Source: Rubrivivax sp.
Lineage (GTDB): Bacteria > Pseudomonadota > Gammaproteobacteria > Burkholderiales > Burkholderiaceae_C
Assembly: GCA_030653385.1 (NCBI GenBank)
Contig: JAURZM010000048.1
Location: 1-64,000 of the forward strand
Direction: 5' to 3'
Length of the DNA stretch: 64,000 nt
Shown here: positions 50,924 through 63,611 of the stretch, piece after piece
Layout of the letters: each line of letters begins with the position of its first letter
How positions within the stretch are numbered: the first letter of the stretch is position 1
The notes under the pieces: model-generated
The model's database searches: none
Told to the model about the DNA's origin: nothing
What the model saw: only the letters and a program-made list of their open reading frames with translations
Translations under genes and position numbers: made by a program

Positions 50924-51399
50924 TGCCTACCCGCGCCGAAGAGCTGATCAGCAGCCTGGCGCTGCAGCCGCACCCGGAGGGCGGCTGGTACCGCGAGGTC
51001 TTCCGGTCCCCGCACACCGTGCAGGCCGCGGACGAACGGCCGCTGCGAGCGGCGCTGACGAGCATCGACTTCCTGCTGCAACAGGGCCAGTTCAGCGCCT
51101 GGCACCGCGTGCGTTCCGACGAGGTGTGGCACTTGCTGGAAGGTGAGTCACTCAGCTTGTGGCTGTTGCCACCCGGCGGTGTCCAGGCGCAACAGGTGCT
51201 GCTGTCGGCCACCACGGTGCGCCGGCATGTGGTGCCGGCCGACTGGTGGCAAGCCGCCGAACCCGGCGGCGACTTTGCTTACGTCGGCGCCACGGTCGGG
51301 CCGGGCTTCGACTTTGCCGATTTCAGCTTTGGCCGCGACGACCCGGCCTTGTGCGCGGCCTTGTTGCAGCACGCACCGGACCTGAGCCGTCTGCTGTAG
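50923..51399 (+). CDS. Cupin domain protein (DUF985)
   Basis: LISSLALQPHPEGGWYREVFRSP...FSAWHRVRSDEVWHLLEGESLSLWLL. Confidence 0.9.
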   Translation: MPTRAEELISSLALQPHPEGGWYREVFRSPHTVQAADERPLRAALTSIDFLLQQGQFSAWHRVRSDEVWHLLEGESLSLWLLPPGGVQAQQVLLSATTVRRHVVPADWWQAAEPGGDFAYVGATVGPGFDFADFSFGRDDPALCAALLQHAPDLSRLL

Positions 51400-51400
51400 C

Positions 51401-52483
51401 TCAGTCGCCCAGACACAGGCCCAGTGCCCGCACCGCCTGCACCAGCGGGTGGTCGAGCGGCACCTTGCGCTGTCGGCCCGCCACGTCGGCCAGCGGCACG
51501 CTGATGCAGCTGTCGGACTGCAGCGCCGCCATGCGGCCAAACTGCCCGGCCTTCACCAGCTGCGCGGCGTGGCAGCCGAAGCGGGTGGCCAGCACACGGT
51601 CGAAGGCTGTGGGCGTGCCACCGCGCTGGGTGTGCCCCAGCACCGTGGCGCGCACTTCGCTGTCCAGCCGTGGCTGCAGTTGTTGCTGCAGGGTATGCGC
51701 CACGCCGCCCAGCCGCAAGGGGTCGGGGCTGCCGGGCAAGGTGGCGCGCAAGGTCAGCGCCTGGCCGGCTGCATGTGCGCCTTCGGCAATGCAGATCAGC
51801 GTCGGCTCGCCCCGCTTTTCGCGTTCGCGGCAATGGTGGGCCACGGCATCGACCGAATAGGGCAGCTCGGGCAGCAGGATCACGTCGGCGCCCCCGGCCA
51901 CACCGCCTTCCAGCGCAATCCAGCCCGCGTAACGACCCATGGTCTCGGCAATCATCACGCGGCCATGGCTGCGCGCGGTGGTGGCCAGGCGGTCCAGTGC
52001 TTCGGCCACCACGGCCACCGCACTGTCGAAACCGAAGGTGCGTTCGGTGTGCGCCAGGTCGTTGTCGATGGTCTTGGGCACACCCACCACCGGCAGGCCG
52101 GCTTCGTGGAAACGGTGGGCGATGGCCATCGTGCCGTCGCCACCGATGGCCACCAGCGCGTCCAGCCCCAGGCTGCGGGCAAAGGCCAGTGCCGCTGGCG
52201 AGCGGTCACCGCCGGTCGGATCATGCGGGTCGTGCGGGTCGTGCGGGACGTGGAAAGGGTCACAAGTGTTGTCACTGCCCAGCACAGTGCCGCCCTGCGC
52301 CAGGATGCCACTCACGTCGGAAGCCAGCAACGGCCGCGCCCGGTGGTCGAGCAGGCCACGAAAGCCGCGCTCGATGCCGGTGACCTTTGCGCCGCAGCCG
52401 CTGTGCAAAGCCAGCGTGACGGCGCGGATCACGGCGTTCAAGCCGGGGCAGTCGCCGCCGCCTGTGAGGACACCGATGTGCAT
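51401..52483 (-). CDS. 6-phosphofructokinase
   Basis: MHIGVLTGGGDCPGLNAVIRAV, AIGGDGTM, GVPKTIDNDL, AETMGRYAGWIAL. Confidence 0.92.
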   Translation of the reverse strand: MHIGVLTGGGDCPGLNAVIRAVTLALHSGCGAKVTGIERGFRGLLDHRARPLLASDVSGILAQGGTVLGSDNTCDPFHVPHDPHDPHDPTGGDRSPAALAFARSLGLDALVAIGGDGTMAIAHRFHEAGLPVVGVPKTIDNDLAHTERTFGFDSAVAVVAEALDRLATTARSHGRVMIAETMGRYAGWIALEGGVAGGADVILLPELPYSVDAVAHHCREREKRGEPTLICIAEGAHAAGQALTLRATLPGSPDPLRLGGVAHTLQQQLQPRLDSEVRATVLGHTQRGGTPTAFDRVLATRFGCHAAQLVKAGQFGRMAALQSDSCISVPLADVAGRQRKVPLDHPLVQAVRALGLCLGD

Positions 52484-52505
52484 CAGGCCTGCCCCCGTCG
52501 AATCC

Positions 52506-53987
52506 TCAGGCCGCCAGCCAGGCCGCCAGGTCGGCCTTCAGCTGCATCAGATCGGCCTGGCGCGTGTACATCATGTGCCCCGCGTCGTAGTAGCGGTGCT
52601 GAACCCGCGCCATCACGTCGCGCGGCACGTCCAGCTGCGCCAGGCTCCAGTCGCTGGCGCTGTAGGGCGTGCCCAGGTCGTAGCGGCCACTGGCCGCCAG
52701 CACTTTCAAGTTGCTGTTGCGGCGCAGCGCCAGCGCCAGGTCGGGGCTGGTCGACGTGAAGCCCATGCGGCTGCTCTCGCCGCGATTCCAGTTCCAGCCG
52801 CGGTTGACATCGCGCGCCAGCACCTCGTAGCGCTGCTCGAAGTTCAGGCCCAGCTGCTCGCTGAAGTAGCCCATCGCGGCCATCGTGTAGGGCGCGGCAA
52901 TGGCTTCGATGCCAGGGTCGAATTCCCAATCGCGGCTGCGGCTGGCGGCCATCGGGCCGGTCGAACGGGCTTCCAGGCGGCCGACGATCAGGCCCTTGTG
53001 GCGCAGGGCCTCGAAGAAGAAGGTCTGGTCGGCGATGCGCAGGTTCTTTTCCTCCACCAGTTCGCGCGCCAAGCCCGTGAGTTCGGCGATGCGTTTGGCA
53101 GCGCGGCTGCGCTGTTTGTCGCTGAGCCTGGCGCCCGCCTGCAGCACGGCCGTGTATTCCTCTTGCACATAGGCTTCGGCCGCCGTGCGCGCGGCTTCTG
53201 GCGAAGCTGCGTGCGGCCCTTGCAGCAAGCCGTGGTACTGCGCCACGTTGGCAAACGCCGGCAGGAACAGCGCGTACGGCAAGTCGTTGGCCGGTGCAAA
53301 CACGATGCTCTGCAGGTCCATCGCGCAAGACACCAGGATCACGCCCGACAGCACGACACCCATGTCCTGCAGCTTGTTGGCCAGACCGGCACCGCGTGTG
53401 GTGCCGTAGCTTTCGCCGGCCAGGTACACCGGTGAACCCCAGCGCTTGTGCCGGGTGAGCCACAGCCGCATGACCTCGGCCAAGGCATCGATGTCGCCGT
53501 CCACCGACAGCATCTTCTTGCGCGCCGCCTCGCTCGCGGTCAGCGACCAGCCGGTGTGCGGCGGGTCGATGAAGACCAGGTCGAAATGCTCGAACCAGCT
53601 GTGCGGGTTGTCTTCCACACCATACGGCGCCTGCGGCATGCTGCCGTCGTCGGGCACCACCACCCGCTTCGGCCCCAAGGCGCCCAGGTGCAGCCAGATC
53701 GAAGCCGAGCCGGGGCCGCCGTTGAAGGCAAAACAGACCGGGCGCTGGGCAGCGCTGGCACCCTTAAGCAGGTAGGCCGTGGTCATGATCACCGCCTCGG
53801 GCTCGCCCAGCCCACCGGGCGCCACTGGCACGAAGGCGGCTTGCACGTCGTAGTCGAGCGTGCGCCCGCCCAGTGTCACCTTGCCCGTGCTGTTGGCGGC
53901 CGGGGTGGCCAGCAGTTTGTCGAAGCGTTCCTTGCTGCGCTTGGCGGCGTCGGTGTCGGGTGATGCGGGTGCTGCTGCGTCGGCCAT
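52506..53987 (-). CDS. S10-family serine carboxypeptidase-like peptidase
   Basis: CFAFNGGPGSASIWLHLGALGPKR, VYLAGESYGTTRGAGLANKLQ. Confidence 0.9.
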   Translation of the reverse strand: MADAAAPASPDTDAAKRSKERFDKLLATPAANSTGKVTLGGRTLDYDVQAAFVPVAPGGLGEPEAVIMTTAYLLKGASAAQRPVCFAFNGGPGSASIWLHLGALGPKRVVVPDDGSMPQAPYGVEDNPHSWFEHFDLVFIDPPHTGWSLTASEAARKKMLSVDGDIDALAEVMRLWLTRHKRWGSPVYLAGESYGTTRGAGLANKLQDMGVVLSGVILVSCAMDLQSIVFAPANDLPYALFLPAFANVAQYHGLLQGPHAASPEAARTAAEAYVQEEYTAVLQAGARLSDKQRSRAAKRIAELTGLARELVEEKNLRIADQTFFFEALRHKGLIVGRLEARSTGPMAASRSRDWEFDPGIEAIAAPYTMAAMGYFSEQLGLNFEQRYEVLARDVNRGWNWNRGESSRMGFTSTSPDLALALRRNSNLKVLAASGRYDLGTPYSASDWSLAQLDVPRDVMARVQHRYYDAGHMMYTRQADLMQLKADLAAWLAA

Positions 53988-54036
53988 CGGGGTCTTTCCG
54001 AGAGTCAAAACCTCAGACCATAACGCAGCCCACAGG

Positions 54037-55020
54037 TCAGTCCGACGAGAGAAAGTCCGCGTAGCGCGCCATGTCCACGTTGCCCCCGCTGACGATCACA
54101 CCCACCCGCTGGCCACGCGCCTGCACCACGCCTTCCAGCAGGGCCGCCGCGCCCAGGCAGCCCGTGGGTTCGACCACCATCTTCATGCGCTCGGCGAAGA
54201 ACTTCATGGTTCGAACCAGCTGGGCGTCGCTGACCGTGACGATGCCTTTCACCAGCCGCTGGATGACCGGAAAAGTGAGATCGCCGCTGCGCTGCGTCTG
54301 TGCGCCGTCGGCAATGGTCTTGGGTGTGTCGATGTGCACGATCTCACCGCGTGCCAGGCTCTGCTGCGTGTCGTTGCCCGCCTCGGGCTCGACACCGATG
54401 ACCTGGATGCCCGGGCTCTGCTGGTGGGCGGCCACGGCGCAGCCCGAGATCAGGCCACCGCCGCCCACACACACCAGCAACAGGTCCAGCGCACCGGTTT
54501 CGGCCAGCAGTTCGGCCGCCGCCGTGCCCTGCCCCGCCATCACGTGCGGGTGGTCGTAGGGCGGGATCAGCGTCATGCCGCGCTCGGCGGCCAGTTGACG
54601 ACCGATGGCTTCGCGGTCCTGCGTGTAGCGGTCATAGAGCACGACCTCGCTGTGCGCCTGGCCTTGTTGGTATTCGCGCGTGGCGGCCAGCTTGGCCGCG
54701 GGCGAATCGGCCGGCATCACGATGACCGAGGGCATGCCCAGCAGCCGCGCCGACAAGGCGATGGCCTGCGCGTGGTTGCCCGAGGAAAAGGCGATCACGC
54801 CACCAAGCCGCTGCTCGGGCGTGAATTGCGCCAAGGCGTTGTACGCGCCGCGGAACTTGAAGGCGCCCATGCGCTGGAAGTTCTCGCACTTGAAAAAAAC
54901 CTGTGCGCCCGCGCGGGTGTTGGCCGTGTGCGAGGTCAACACCGGCGTACGGTGCGCCACGCCGTGCAGGCGTTGCGCAGCGGCTTCGATGTCGGCAGGG
55001 GTGATGGCCAGGTCGTTCAT
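54037..55020 (-). CDS. PLP-dependent threonine/serine-type dehydratase
   Basis: FFKCENFQRMGAFKFRGAYNAL, SSGNHAQAIA, CVGGGGLISGCAVA. Confidence 0.92.
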   Translation of the reverse strand: MNDLAITPADIEAAAQRLHGVAHRTPVLTSHTANTRAGAQVFFKCENFQRMGAFKFRGAYNALAQFTPEQRLGGVIAFSSGNHAQAIALSARLLGMPSVIVMPADSPAAKLAATREYQQGQAHSEVVLYDRYTQDREAIGRQLAAERGMTLIPPYDHPHVMAGQGTAAAELLAETGALDLLLVCVGGGGLISGCAVAAHQQSPGIQVIGVEPEAGNDTQQSLARGEIVHIDTPKTIADGAQTQRSGDLTFPVIQRLVKGIVTVSDAQLVRTMKFFAERMKMVVEPTGCLGAAALLEGVVQARGQRVGVIVSGGNVDMARYADFLSSD

Positions 55021-55034
55021 GTCGGAGCCTTCGT

Positions 55035-55802
55035 TCACGTTGACGGGATCCCTTGGTCAGGATCCGGATGCGGCCCTTGGAAGCCGCCTTGCCTGAATGT
55101 CAGCACCAGCGTGTCGCGCCAGCTTGGCAAGGCCGGGTCCAGCGGCTGGATGGGTGTGGACTCGTGGACCACCCGCTCGTCGTCCAGCAGCAAGGCGCTC
55201 CACGGCTCGTCCAAGGTGAAACGCACGCCTTGCGGGCCACGGGCGTCGAAGACGCGTGTCTCACCGCCCTTCACGTTGCCACGGCCGACAAACACAACCA
55301 CCACCAGGTCCACGCCATCACGGTGGGCGCCTTCGGGCGTTGGCCGGCCGATGCCGTCGGTGGCGTCGATGCGAAAGGGGTGCGCCTCGACAAACCAGGT
55401 GGCGCGCCGGCGCAGGCCGCTGGCCACAGCCGCGCAGGACGTCAGGAGCTGCTGCCAGGCCCTGTCGCCTACCAGCGAATCGGGCAGCGGCTCGAAGTGG
55501 CGTTCAATGCCCCCGTGCAGCGCGTTGTATTCCAGGGGCTGCCAGTGTGGGCGATGCGCCACAGCCTGGCAGTGCTGGCCCTCGACGACAAAACAGCCAT
55601 GCCGGCGACGGCGGTAACGACCACCGTCGCGCAGATGCAGGTCGGGCGGCAGCGCCTGCCACAGCGGCTCCCAGGCCCTGAAATCGGCCTCGTTCACCTG
55701 GGTGAGCGCACACAGGCTGGCGCGGTTCAGCACAGCCCACCCGGCACCGGCCAACTGGCCAGGCAAGTCGGCCGGGCTTGTCAAAGGAGGAGAGGGATTC
55801 AT
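55035..55802 (-). CDS. 2OG-Fe(II) dioxygenase (2OG-Fe_Oxy_2/BsmA-like)
   Basis: NALHGGIERHFEPLP...TPEGAHRDGVDLVVVVFVGRGNVKGGETRVFD...VVHESTPI. Confidence 0.82.
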   Translation of the reverse strand: MNPSPPLTSPADLPGQLAGAGWAVLNRASLCALTQVNEADFRAWEPLWQALPPDLHLRDGGRYRRRRHGCFVVEGQHCQAVAHRPHWQPLEYNALHGGIERHFEPLPDSLVGDRAWQQLLTSCAAVASGLRRRATWFVEAHPFRIDATDGIGRPTPEGAHRDGVDLVVVVFVGRGNVKGGETRVFDARGPQGVRFTLDEPWSALLLDDERVVHESTPIQPLDPALPSWRDTLVLTFRQGGFQGPHPDPDQGIPST

Positions 55803-55899
55803 CCTGTGATGTGAAATCTGAGTCGATCGGACCCCGGATTCTGGGGGAGGCCCTCCAATCGAAGGTCCTCGCAAACCGCCGCCCAGCCGTTAACGTCAC

Positions 55900-56139
55900 A
55901 TGGTGCTGCCATCCCGCAACCTCATCGACGCCCCCGAAAGCGACCTCGCCGTTCTGCCCCTGGTTCAGATCATCGAACTCAAGTGGCTGCTGGCCGGAGA
56001 AGGCATTCACCTGCACGTCGAACGCCTGCAGAAGGACGCGGCTTACGCCCGTCGTGCCCTAGACGAAGCCGCCGCATCGGCGAGCCCGACACTGCGCGCC
56101 GTGGCCATGCGGCTGCGCACCCGCTTGCTGGGTGCTTGA
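55900..56139 (+). CDS. Small hypothetical protein
   Basis: 79-aa ORF MVLPSRNLIDAPESDLAVLPLVQIIELKWLLAGEGIHLHVERLQ... Confidence 0.6.
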   Translation: MVLPSRNLIDAPESDLAVLPLVQIIELKWLLAGEGIHLHVERLQKDAAYARRALDEAAASASPTLRAVAMRLRTRLLGA

Positions 56140-56310
56140 TCGCCGTCTGATCGCCGTCTGATCGACACCGGGCCGGCCCCTGACCGGCCACCGCCCTGCC
56201 CGGTATCGGCGGCGCCGTGCACCCCTCCGTCCCTCATTCCCCACTGGCGCGTGCCGGCGTACCATGCTTTTTGCAGCGCCAGCGGGAACCGCTGCAGCGA
56301 GGGCAGGCAC

Positions 56311-57519
56311 ATGGAAACGATCAAGTCGGTGAACCGGGCTTTGTTTCACGGTGGCTCGCCACTCGGGGCCTGGATCTGGGCCCTGGCCATGGCCGGCCTG
56401 CTGGGCGGCTGCAGCCTGGCGCCACGGGCGCCGGTGCCCACCAGCCTCTTGAACGACAGCCTGTTCGAGTCGCCGGCCCAAGCCCCCGACCCTTCGGCGG
56501 TGTTCAGGCTCAGCCCGGCCATGCTGGACTACGCCCACACCGAGCTCGCCGCCCTGGCGCGACTGCCCGACCCGCGCCAGGCGCTGATCGAGGCGCTGTA
56601 CCAGAAAGGTCGCCTGCGCCTGGAATACGACAGCAGCTACACCCGCCACGCGGCGCAGGCTTTCGAGGCCCGGGCCGGCAACTGCCTGTCGCTGGTGATC
56701 ATGACGGCCGCCTTTGCCAAGCACATGGGCCTGCCGGTGCAGTACCAGGCCGTGCTGTCCGACGACTTCTACAGCCAGAGCGGCACGCTGCTGATGGCCA
56801 GCGGACACGTCAACATGGTGCTGGCACCGCCGCTGGCGCGTCAGGTCATCGGGCGCAACGACCAGGTCAGCTTCACGGTGGACTTCCTGCCCCGCGACGA
56901 CCTGGCTGGCCAGGTCACGAGGCCACTGGAAGAAAAGACCATCGTGGCCATGTACCTGAACAACCGCGCTGCCGAACTGCTGGCCGCGGGCCGCCCTGCC
57001 GATGCCTACTGGTTCACCCGTGCCGCGCTTCAGCACGACCCGCATTTCCACGCCGCTGCCAACACCCTGGGCGTGATCTACGCCAGAAGCGGGCACCTGG
57101 GCCTGGCCGAAGCGGCCTACCGCATCGCCTGGGCCGCCGAACCGGCATCGACCAGCTCGCTGAGCAACCTGGCCAGGCTCTTGCGGCAACAGGGCCGCGA
57201 TGCTGAAGCGGCACCCCTGGTCGCGCAGCTCGATCGTCTGCAGCCCGACCCGCCGTTTCATCACTTCAGGCAAGGTGTGGCCGCCATGCAGGCTGGCCAG
57301 TTCGACAGCGCCAACGAACACTTCCGGCGCGAACTGAGGCTGCAGCCTTTTCAGGACGAAGTGCACTTCTGGGCCGCCCAGGCGGCACTGCAGCTGGGCG
57401 ACCGCGCCAAGGCCATGCGCCACCTGCAACGGGCCTGGGACTTCAGCCGCACACGGGGCATGCAGGAACGCTACAGCGCGAAACTCGAGCACCTGCGCAG
57501 CAGCACCCGGCTGCAGTAG
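56311..57519 (+). CDS. Lipoprotein with transglutaminase-like and TPR domains
   Basis: Lipobox LLGGC; ARAGNCLSLVIMTAAFAKHMGLPVQYQ; TPR-like repeats. Confidence 0.85.
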   Translation: METIKSVNRALFHGGSPLGAWIWALAMAGLLGGCSLAPRAPVPTSLLNDSLFESPAQAPDPSAVFRLSPAMLDYAHTELAALARLPDPRQALIEALYQKGRLRLEYDSSYTRHAAQAFEARAGNCLSLVIMTAAFAKHMGLPVQYQAVLSDDFYSQSGTLLMASGHVNMVLAPPLARQVIGRNDQVSFTVDFLPRDDLAGQVTRPLEEKTIVAMYLNNRAAELLAAGRPADAYWFTRAALQHDPHFHAAANTLGVIYARSGHLGLAEAAYRIAWAAEPASTSSLSNLARLLRQQGRDAEAAPLVAQLDRLQPDPPFHHFRQGVAAMQAGQFDSANEHFRRELRLQPFQDEVHFWAAQAALQLGDRAKAMRHLQRAWDFSRTRGMQERYSAKLEHLRSSTRLQ

Positions 57520-57658
57520 CGCCGGTCGCGGCATTGGCCCGCCGCCGCCGCGGGCGCCGACCACGTGGCACAGTCTGCATTTCTGTTGCAGCCGCTCGGC
57601 ATCGCCGTGAAGAAACTGGCCCCCCGCTGGGGCCGGCTGCGTTTAGCCTCCGATCCCG

Positions 57659-58348
57659 ATGAAAACCGAAGCAAAACCCAATCCCCTGGTCGAGATCGCT
57701 ATCACGATCATCGTGCCAGCTGTCATCCTGATGAAGTTCAGCGGCCCCGACAGCCTGGGGCCGGTGCGGGCACTGTTGCTGGGCCTGGCTTTTCCTTTGG
57801 GCTGGGGCCTGTGGGACGGCTTTCGCCGCCGCAAGCTCAGCTGGATGGCCGTGCTGGGCGTGGTCAGCACGCTGCTGACCGGTGGCATCGGCCTGCTGGC
57901 GCTGGACGCCAAATGGCTGGCGGTGAAAGAAGCTGCCGTGCCGTCGCTGATCGGCATCGTGATCCTGGGGTCGATCTGGACCCGCAACCCGCTCATCCGC
58001 CTGCTGGTCTTCAATGTCAGCCTCTTCGACGTCGAACGGGTGACCCAAGCTCTGGTGGCCAAGGGTAATGCTCACCTCTTCGACGAGCGCCTGCGCCAGG
58101 GCACGGCCTTGCTGGCGGGCACCTTTTTCTTCTCGGCGGTGGCCAACTACATCCTGGCGCGCTGGGTGGTCACCAGCCCGGCGGGCACCGAGGCCTTCAA
58201 CCAGGAATTGGGGCGGCTGACGCTGCTGAGCTACCCCATCATCGCCATTCCTTCGATGCTGATGATGATGGCCCTGCTGTGGTGGCTGGCCAAGCAGGCC
58301 CGGCTGCTGACCGGCCTGGACATGGGCGAGATGCTGCACCCGGCTTGA
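57659..58348 (+). CDS. VC0807-family multi-TM protein
   Basis: NPLVEIAITIIVPAVILMKFSGPDSLGPVRALLLGLAFPLGWGLWD. Confidence 0.75.
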   Translation: MKTEAKPNPLVEIAITIIVPAVILMKFSGPDSLGPVRALLLGLAFPLGWGLWDGFRRRKLSWMAVLGVVSTLLTGGIGLLALDAKWLAVKEAAVPSLIGIVILGSIWTRNPLIRLLVFNVSLFDVERVTQALVAKGNAHLFDERLRQGTALLAGTFFFSAVANYILARWVVTSPAGTEAFNQELGRLTLLSYPIIAIPSMLMMMALLWWLAKQARLLTGLDMGEMLHPA

Positions 58349-58387
58349 AAGCGGCCCAGCCGGGTGAGAGACCCCTAGAATGAGGGG

Positions 58388-58944
58388 GTGAACATCGAAT
58401 CCGGCAACCTGCAGAAGCGCTCGGCCCCTTTGAGTAGCCGCCGCGGCCTTCTGAAGGCTGCAGCGTCGGCGCTCGCGGGGGCTGCCAGCCTGGCTGCGCT
58501 GCCCGCGGGGGCGCTTGAGGCGCCGACGGGTGCGGTGCTCCTCACGCTCACCGGTTTGCTGCGCAAGGCCAACCACGGCACGAAGGCGCATTTCGACATG
58601 GCCATGCTGGAAGCCTTGCCGCAACTGACCCACACCACGCGCACACCCTGGTACGCGCAGAGCCGGCGTTTCACCGGGCCCCTGCTGCGCGACGTGCTGT
58701 CCGCCGCAGGGGCCCACGGCAGCCGGTTGCGACTGTCGGCCTTGAACGACTACCAGGTCGACATGCCGGTCGACGACGCCCAGCGCTACGACGTCATCGT
58801 GGCCCGCCTGCTCGACGACAAGCCGCTGGGCGTGCGTGACAAGGGCCCGCTCTTCGTGATGTACCCCTTCGACAGCCGCCGCGAGCTGCGCACTGCCGTG
58901 TACTACGGCCGCTCGGTTTGGCAGCTGCGTTCGATCGAGGTGCT

Positions 58945-58948
<4 letters not shown>
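58388..58948 (+). CDS. Exported molybdopterin-binding-domain-like protein (Tat-like signal)
   Basis: [65 protein letters not shown]...[16 protein letters not shown]. Confidence 0.75.
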
Positions 58949-61245
<2,297 letters not shown>

Positions 61246-61256
61246 ACACCGGGTGG

Positions 61257-62327
61257 CTACAGGATGATCGGCTCGGGCTCGAGCCGAATGCCAAAACGGC
61301 CGTAGACACTTTCCTGAATCGCGCGCGCCAGCGTCACCACCTCGGCACCACTGGCGCCCCCGCGGTTGACCAGCACCAGCGCCTGTTTGTCGTACACCCC
61401 GGCGCGGCCCACGGTCTTGCCCTTCCAGCCGCAGGCGTCGATCAGCCAGCCGGCCGCCAGCTTGATGCTGCCGTCGGGCAGCGGGTAGTGCACCACCTCG
61501 GGGTCGCGGCCGATGATGTCGCGGCACTGCTCTTCGGTCACAACCGGATTCTTGAAGAAGCTGCCGGCGTTGCCGATGACGGCCGGGTCGGGCAGCTTGG
61601 CGCGGCGGATGGCACAGACCCAGTCGAACACCGTCTGTGCGTCGGGGCTGCTGTTGCCCGTTTCCGCCATCTTGCGTTCGATGTCCTGGTAACCCAGCAC
61701 CGGTTGCCACGGGCGCGGCAGCCACAGGCGCACACGGGTGATCAGCGACTTGCCGGCCAGACCACCGAAGCCCTGCTGCTTGAAGACGCTGTCGCGGTAG
61801 CCGAAGCGGCAGTCGGTGGCATTCAGCGTGACGCTGCGGCCGGTGACCAGGTCCACCGCGTCCAGCGAATGGAAGCGGTCTTTCAGCTCGACGCCGTAGG
61901 CACCGATGTTCTGCACCGGCGAAGCCCCCATCGACCCCGGGATCAGGGCCAGGTTTTCCAGGCCGGGCCAGCCGTTGCTGATGGTCCAGGCCACGGCGCC
62001 ATGCCAGGACTCGCCGGCACCGAACTCCACCAGCCGGCCCTCGGGCGTTTCTTCCACCAGGCGCCGACCTGCGATCTCCACCTTCAGCACCACGGCGTCC
62101 AGGTCACGTGTCAGCACCACGTTGCTGCCACCGCCCAGGATGAACTGCCGCGCCAGGCCGTATTCCGGATGATCGACGACCCGCCGCACGTCGGCTTCGC
62201 TGGTGATGCGCACCAGGGTCTGGGCCACGGCGGGCAGGCCGAAGCTGTTGTGGTCACGCAGACTGGCACGGTGTTGCACTTGCAACGGCGTGGCAGGCAT
62301 TTGTTCAGGCACGGGGGCATTGGGCAT
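61257..62327 (-). CDS. murB: UDP-N-acetylenolpyruvoylglucosamine reductase
   Basis: [60 protein letters not shown]. Confidence 0.95.
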   Translation of the reverse strand: MPNAPVPEQMPATPLQVQHRASLRDHNSFGLPAVAQTLVRITSEADVRRVVDHPEYGLARQFILGGGSNVVLTRDLDAVVLKVEIAGRRLVEETPEGRLVEFGAGESWHGAVAWTISNGWPGLENLALIPGSMGASPVQNIGAYGVELKDRFHSLDAVDLVTGRSVTLNATDCRFGYRDSVFKQQGFGGLAGKSLITRVRLWLPRPWQPVLGYQDIERKMAETGNSSPDAQTVFDWVCAIRRAKLPDPAVIGNAGSFFKNPVVTEEQCRDIIGRDPEVVHYPLPDGSIKLAAGWLIDACGWKGKTVGRAGVYDKQALVLVNRGGASGAEVVTLARAIQESVYGRFGIRLEPEPIIL

Positions 62328-62369
62328 GCGAGAATTTTCCTGTATCTGCGAGCCTGCCCTGTTGCTTCC

Positions 62370-62873
62370 ATGCCGAGCTTTGACACCGTGATCGAACCCG
62401 ACCTTGTTGAACTGCGCAATGCGGTTGAACAAGCGAACAAGGAAATCGGCACCCGCTTCGACTTCAAGGGCTCCAGTTCCCAGGTCGAACTGGCCGATCG
62501 CAGCGCCAAGGACCGCGAACTCACGCTTTTCGGCGACAGCGACTTCCAGTTGCAGCAGGTGCGCGACGTGCTGCTCACCCGGCTGGCCAAACGCAGCGTC
62601 GACGTGCGTTTCCTCGACTTCAGCGCCAAGCCCGAAAAGCTCGGTGGCGACAAGCTCAAACTGGCGGTGCCGGTGAAAAGTGGCATCGACGCGGAAACGG
62701 CCAAGAAGGTGCAGACGACGCTGAAGGCCAGCAAGCTGAAGGTGCAAGGCGCGATCCAGGGTGATTCGGTGCGTGTCACCGGTGCCAAGCGCGACGACCT
62801 GCAGGCAGCCATGGCGCTGTTGCGCAAGGAACTGGCCGACATGCCGCTGAGTTTCAACAATTTCCGCGCATGA
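62370..62873 (+). CDS. yajQ: YajQ-family nucleotide/c-di-GMP-binding protein
   Basis: [34 protein letters not shown]...[34 protein letters not shown]. Confidence 0.95.
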   Translation: MPSFDTVIEPDLVELRNAVEQANKEIGTRFDFKGSSSQVELADRSAKDRELTLFGDSDFQLQQVRDVLLTRLAKRSVDVRFLDFSAKPEKLGGDKLKLAVPVKSGIDAETAKKVQTTLKASKLKVQGAIQGDSVRVTGAKRDDLQAAMALLRKELADMPLSFNNFRA

Positions 62874-63514
62874 AGCTGCGCCTGGCTCTGGCCGGACTGC
62901 TGCTGGGCCTGTCTGTCACCAGCGCCACGCATGCGCAAAGCGTTTCGCTGGCCGGCCGCATGGGCGACCGCGCCTTGCTCGTTGTCAACGGCCAGACCCA
63001 CATGGTCGCCGTCGGCGGCACGGCTGCGGGCGTGAAGCTGCTGCGCTGGACCGGTGACGAAGCCGAAGTTCAGGTGCACGCCGGCCGGGTGCTGCTGCGT
63101 GTGGGCGGCACCCCGGCGCAGGTGGGCGCGGCGCCGCCGCCTTCGCTGTCACGCGAGATCGTCATGACCGCCGGAACGGGTGGCCACTTCAGCCCGGCCG
63201 GCACCATCAACGGCAAGCAGGTGCGTTTTGTCGTCGACACCGGCGCCACGCTGGTGGCCCTGGGCCGGGACGAAGCCCAGCGCCTGGGCCTGGACCTGAG
63301 CGGCGCGCGCCTGGGGGTCAGCCAGACCGCCAACGGCCCGGTGCAGGTGCAGGTCATCACGCTGGACCGTGTGCGTGTGGGTGATGTCGAAGTCGCCAAT
63401 GTCGGCGCGGTCGTGGTGCCGCAGCCGATGCCCTTCGTGCTGCTGGGCAACAGCTTCCTCAGCCGCTTCCAGATGCGGCGCGACAACGACGTGATGCGCT
63501 TGCAGCTTCGATAG
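62870..63514 (+). CDS. Retropepsin-like aspartic protease (TIGR02281-type)
   Basis: [42 protein letters not shown]. Confidence 0.88.
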   Translation: MKLRLALAGLLLGLSVTSATHAQSVSLAGRMGDRALLVVNGQTHMVAVGGTAAGVKLLRWTGDEAEVQVHAGRVLLRVGGTPAQVGAAPPPSLSREIVMTAGTGGHFSPAGTINGKQVRFVVDTGATLVALGRDEAQRLGLDLSGARLGVSQTANGPVQVQVITLDRVRVGDVEVANVGAVVVPQPMPFVLLGNSFLSRFQMRRDNDVMRLQLR

Positions 63515-63611
63515 CCGCGCACCGCCCCGGTTTGTCCCCGCTGGGACAGCGTTTTTGCGAACGGTCGTGCTAAAAACGCGGGCTCTGGCCTGCATCACAG
63601 AAAGCAACCGA

